Positions 14,611 through 16,867 of a stretch of DNA of 16,867 nucleotides are shown here, piece after piece. Within the stretch, counting starts at the first letter, position 1, and each line of letters begins with the position of its first letter. The notes beneath the pieces were generated by a model, which worked only from the letters and a program-made list of their open reading frames with translations, had not been told where the DNA came from and made no database searches. This DNA is from Pseudomonadota bacterium (GTDB taxonomy: Bacteria > Pseudomonadota > Alphaproteobacteria > Rhizobiales > Beijerinckiaceae). The stretch spans positions 1-16,867 of the forward strand of contig JAEWKH010000065.1 of the NCBI GenBank assembly GCA_023386155.1. Direction: 5' to 3'. The translations under genes and the position numbers were made by a program.

Positions 14611-16867
14611 TCAGGCATCCTTGAGGCGTCCGAGCGCCTCTTCCATCTTCGCCTTGCGGGTCAGCGCCTCTTCGCGGCGTTCGCGCTGCTCCTCGACGAC
14701 TTCCTCTGGGGCGCGCTTGATGAAATCCGCGTTTCCGAGCTTCGCGTCGATCTTGGCCACGTCCGCATCGAGCTTCTGGATCTCCTTGGCGAGGCGGGCG
14801 CGCTCGGCATCGAGATCGATGACTCCCTCCAGCGGCAAGGCCGCCCCTTCGCCGCGGATGAGAAGCTGGATCGAGCTCTTCGGAGCCGCGTCGGCGAAGG
14901 AGATGTCGGAAACGCGCGCGAGGCGCTTCACGATATCGCCCCAGCGTCCCGCGCGGGCCTTCACGTCGGCGGAGGACGCCACGAGCACGAGCGGGATCTG
15001 CGCCCCGGCCGGGACGTTCGTCTCGGAGCGGGCGGAGCGGATCTCGGTAACGAGATCCACCACCCAGCCGATCTCGGCCTCGGCATCCGGATCGACCAGA
15101 TGGTCGAGATTCGACCAGGGGGCCAGCGCCAGGATGGTCTCGCGCTTCGGACCCTCCTGCCCCTTCACCGCCCACAGCTCCTCCGTGAGGAACGGCATGA
15201 TCGGATGGAGAAGCTTGCAGATCTCGTCCAGGATGAAGGCGATGGTGGCGCGGGTCTCATCCTTCGCAGGAGAATCCGCGCCTTGCAGCACGGGCTTGGA
15301 AAGCTCGAGCGTCCAGTCGCAGAACACGTTCCACACGAAGCGGTAAGCCGCACCCGCCGCCTCGTTGAACTTGTAGCTCTGGATTCCCGACGCGACCTCA
15401 TCGATCGCCTTGGCGCACTCGCTGAGCGCCCATTTGTTGAGCGTCTCCTTCACCGCCTTCGGATCGAAGCCCGCGACGCGCTTGCACTCGTTCATCTCCG
15501 CGAACCGAGCCGCGTTCCAGATCTTGGTCGCGAAGTTGCGGTAGTTTTCGACACGCTGGACCGACAGCTTGATGTCGCGCCCCTGCGCGGCCATCGAGGT
15601 CAGCGTCATGCGCAGCGCGTCCGCGCCATACTGCTCCACCACGTCGAGCGGATCGATGACGTTGCCTTTCGACTTGGACATCTTCGCGCCCTTCTCGTCA
15701 CGGACAAGGGCGTGGATATAGACCGTGTCGAAGGGCACTTCCTCCATGAAATGCAGGCCCATCATCATCATCCGGGCGACCCAGAAGAAGATGATGTCGA
15801 AACCGGTGACGAGGGTATTCGTCGGATAGTAGCGCTTCAGCTCCGGCGTATCGTCAGGCCAGCCGAGCGTGGAGAACGGCCACAGCGCCGAGGAGAACCA
15901 GGTATCGAGCACGTCCTCGTCGCGCTTGAGAGAAACGTCGCGACCGTTCTTGGCGCGCGCTTCCGCTTTCGCCTCCTCCTCGCTCATGGCGACGAAGACA
16001 TTGCCCTGGTCGTCATACCAGGCCGGGATCTGATGTCCCCACCAGAGCTGACGCGAGACACACCAGGGCTCGATGTTCTCGAGCCACTGGAAATAGGTCT
16101 TCTCCCAGTTCTCTGGCACGAACTTGGTCTGGCCCTTGCGCACGGCGCCGAGGGCGCGCTCGGCAAGCGGCTTCACGTTCACGTACCACTGATCCGTGAG
16201 GTACGGCTCGATCACCACGTTCGAGCGGTCGCCATGCGGCACGGTGTGGGTGTGCGGCTCGATCTGGACGAGGAGTTCCCGCTCCTCCAGCATCAGGACG
16301 ATGCGCTGGCGCGCCTCGAAGCGTCCGACGCCATCGAGGGCCAGCACGGCCTTGAGATCGTCCGTCTGCTCGAGCCCCTGCAGGAAGGCCTCGTTGCCGG
16401 CGATCGCCAGCTGAGCCTCGGTGCCGAAGATGTTGATGAGCGGCAGCTTGTGGCGCTTGCCGACCTCGAAGTCGTTGAAGTCGTGCGCAGGCGTGATCTT
16501 CACCGCGCCGGTGCCCTTCTCGGGATCGGAATACTCGTCGGCCACGATGGGGATGCGGCGGCCGACCAGCGGCAGGATGGCGAACTTGCCGACTAGGTCC
16601 TTGTAGCGCTCGTCCTCGGGGTGGACGGCCACGGCCACGTCGCCGAGCATGGTCTCGGGGCGCGTCGTGGCCACGGTGATGGACCGGTCGGGCATGCCCT
16701 CGATGGCATAGCGGATGTGCCAGAGGTTGCCCTTCACCTCGACCTGCTGGACCTCCAGGTCCGAGATCGCCGTCTGGAACTTGGGGTCCCAGTTCACGAG
16801 GCGCTTGTCCTTGTAGATGAGGCCCTGATTGTACAGGTCGACGAAGACCTTCAGGACGGCGCGGGAC
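14611..16867 (-). CDS. valS: Valyl-tRNA synthetase (5' end outside the window)
   Basis: Class I aminoacyl-tRNA synthetase charging tRNA-Val. About 752 C-terminal residues are visible. The frame is open without a stop to the window edge and reads KVFVDLYNQGLIYKDKRLVNWDPK, a family-typical stretch, so the gene continues upstream and a start at 16797 is not real. In order: the CP1 editing domain with ATTRPETMLGD (around 16671) and GTGAVKITPAHDFNDFEVGKRH, the CVSRQLWWGHQIPAW motif, the catalytic KMSKS loop (15670-15684), the anticodon-binding domain, and the C-terminal coiled-coil arm (DAERARLAKEIQKLDADVAKI to the end). The HIGH motif lies in the missing part. It converges on the Nramp gene across a cluster of repeats. 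Confidence 0.97.
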   Translation of the reverse strand, partial: SRAVLKVFVDLYNQGLIYKDKRLVNWDPKFQTAISDLEVQQVEVKGNLWHIRYAIEGMPDRSITVATTRPETMLGDVAVAVHPEDERYKDLVGKFAILPLVGRRIPIVADEYSDPEKGTGAVKITPAHDFNDFEVGKRHKLPLINIFGTEAQLAIAGNEAFLQGLEQTDDLKAVLALDGVGRFEARQRIVLMLEERELLVQIEPHTHTVPHGDRSNVVIEPYLTDQWYVNVKPLAERALGAVRKGQTKFVPENWEKTYFQWLENIEPWCVSRQLWWGHQIPAWYDDQGNVFVAMSEEEAKAEARAKNGRDVSLKRDEDVLDTWFSSALWPFSTLGWPDDTPELKRYYPTNTLVTGFDIIFFWVARMMMMGLHFMEEVPFDTVYIHALVRDEKGAKMSKSKGNVIDPLDVVEQYGADALRMTLTSMAAQGRDIKLSVQRVENYRNFATKIWNAARFAEMNECKRVAGFDPKAVKETLNKWALSECAKAIDEVASGIQSYKFNEAAGAAYRFVWNVFCDWTLELSKPVLQGADSPAKDETRATIAFILDEICKLLHPIMPFLTEELWAVKGQEGPKRETILALAPWSNLDHLVDPDAEAEIGWVVDLVTEIRSARSETNVPAGAQIPLVLVASSADVKARAGRWGDIVKRLARVSDISFADAAPKSSIQLLIRGEGAALPLEGVIDLDAERARLAKEIQKLDADVAKIDAKLGNADFIKRAPEEVVEEQRERREEALTRKAKMEEALGRLKDA

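Noticed and set aside
14354..15175. Possible gene covering the repeat cluster and the end of valS (minus strand)
   Set aside because: It runs in another frame of valS and through dispersed inverted repeats, with Gly/Arg/Pro-rich composition. No domain or ribosome binding site is seen.
15100..16596. Long open frame on the plus strand opposite valS (498 codons)
   Set aside because: Mirror of valS, which has its editing, KMSKS and coiled-coil regions intact. The translated product looks like a complement artefact, rich in Arg, His, Asp and Leu.

Overview
The window is high-GC chromosomal DNA from an alphaproteobacterium of the order Hyphomicrobiales (Rhizobiales), probably in or near the Methylobacteriaceae (Microvirga/Methylobacterium-like). 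This rests on the ClpS-ClpA pair, a Phasin_2-type phasin, a DUF1489 protein, a COG3146 acyltransferase, an S11 peptidase with a SPOR tail, and several short palindromic repeats of types common in that order. No rRNA, tRNA, CRISPR array, prophage or secondary-metabolite cluster was seen. Most of the window is housekeeping DNA, and I do not see a clear undescribed multi-gene system. The points of interest are regulatory sites, repeats, an insertion-sequence junction and three small uncharacterised proteins.

Layout. Positions 1-72 look like the end of an IS481-type insertion sequence abutting a CTAG target inside a two-unit palindromic repeat (73-213). A COG3146/FemAB-like acyltransferase (276-1451, +) converges on an NAD(P)H-dependent FMN reductase (1460-2035, -). 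Next is the minus-strand clp operon: clpS (to 4957), clpA (2461-4926, TTG start) and a small single-pass membrane protein whose ATG overlaps the clpA stop, closed by a good terminator at 2148-2182. A phasin gene (5621-5953, -) has its own terminator and a promoter overlaid by two near-identical palindromic operators. Divergent from it is a secreted penicillin-binding-protein-type D,D-carboxypeptidase with a C-terminal SPOR domain (6209-7768, +).

From 12635 down to 7850 runs a colinear minus-strand series: the biotin-carrying alpha subunit of 3-methylcrotonyl-CoA carboxylase, a DUF1489 protein, a small exported protein, an unknown acidic protein, a YfcG/YghU-like glutathione transferase, and a membrane-anchored J-domain protein. 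Divergent from the carboxylase is an Nramp manganese/iron transporter (12999-14345, +) with a Mur/Fur-type palindrome just before its start. A cluster of hairpin-forming dispersed repeats (14371-14582) separates it from valS (- strand, 5' end outside the window).

Functional links. ClpS and ClpA form an N-degron adaptor/unfoldase pair that works with ClpP (not in the window). The phasin operators imply control by polyhydroxybutyrate status through a PhaR-like repressor. The palindrome before the Nramp gene implies manganese- or iron-responsive repression. Several start codons were moved downstream of the longest open frame because a Shine-Dalgarno sequence, signal peptide or operator position argues for it; each entry says so.
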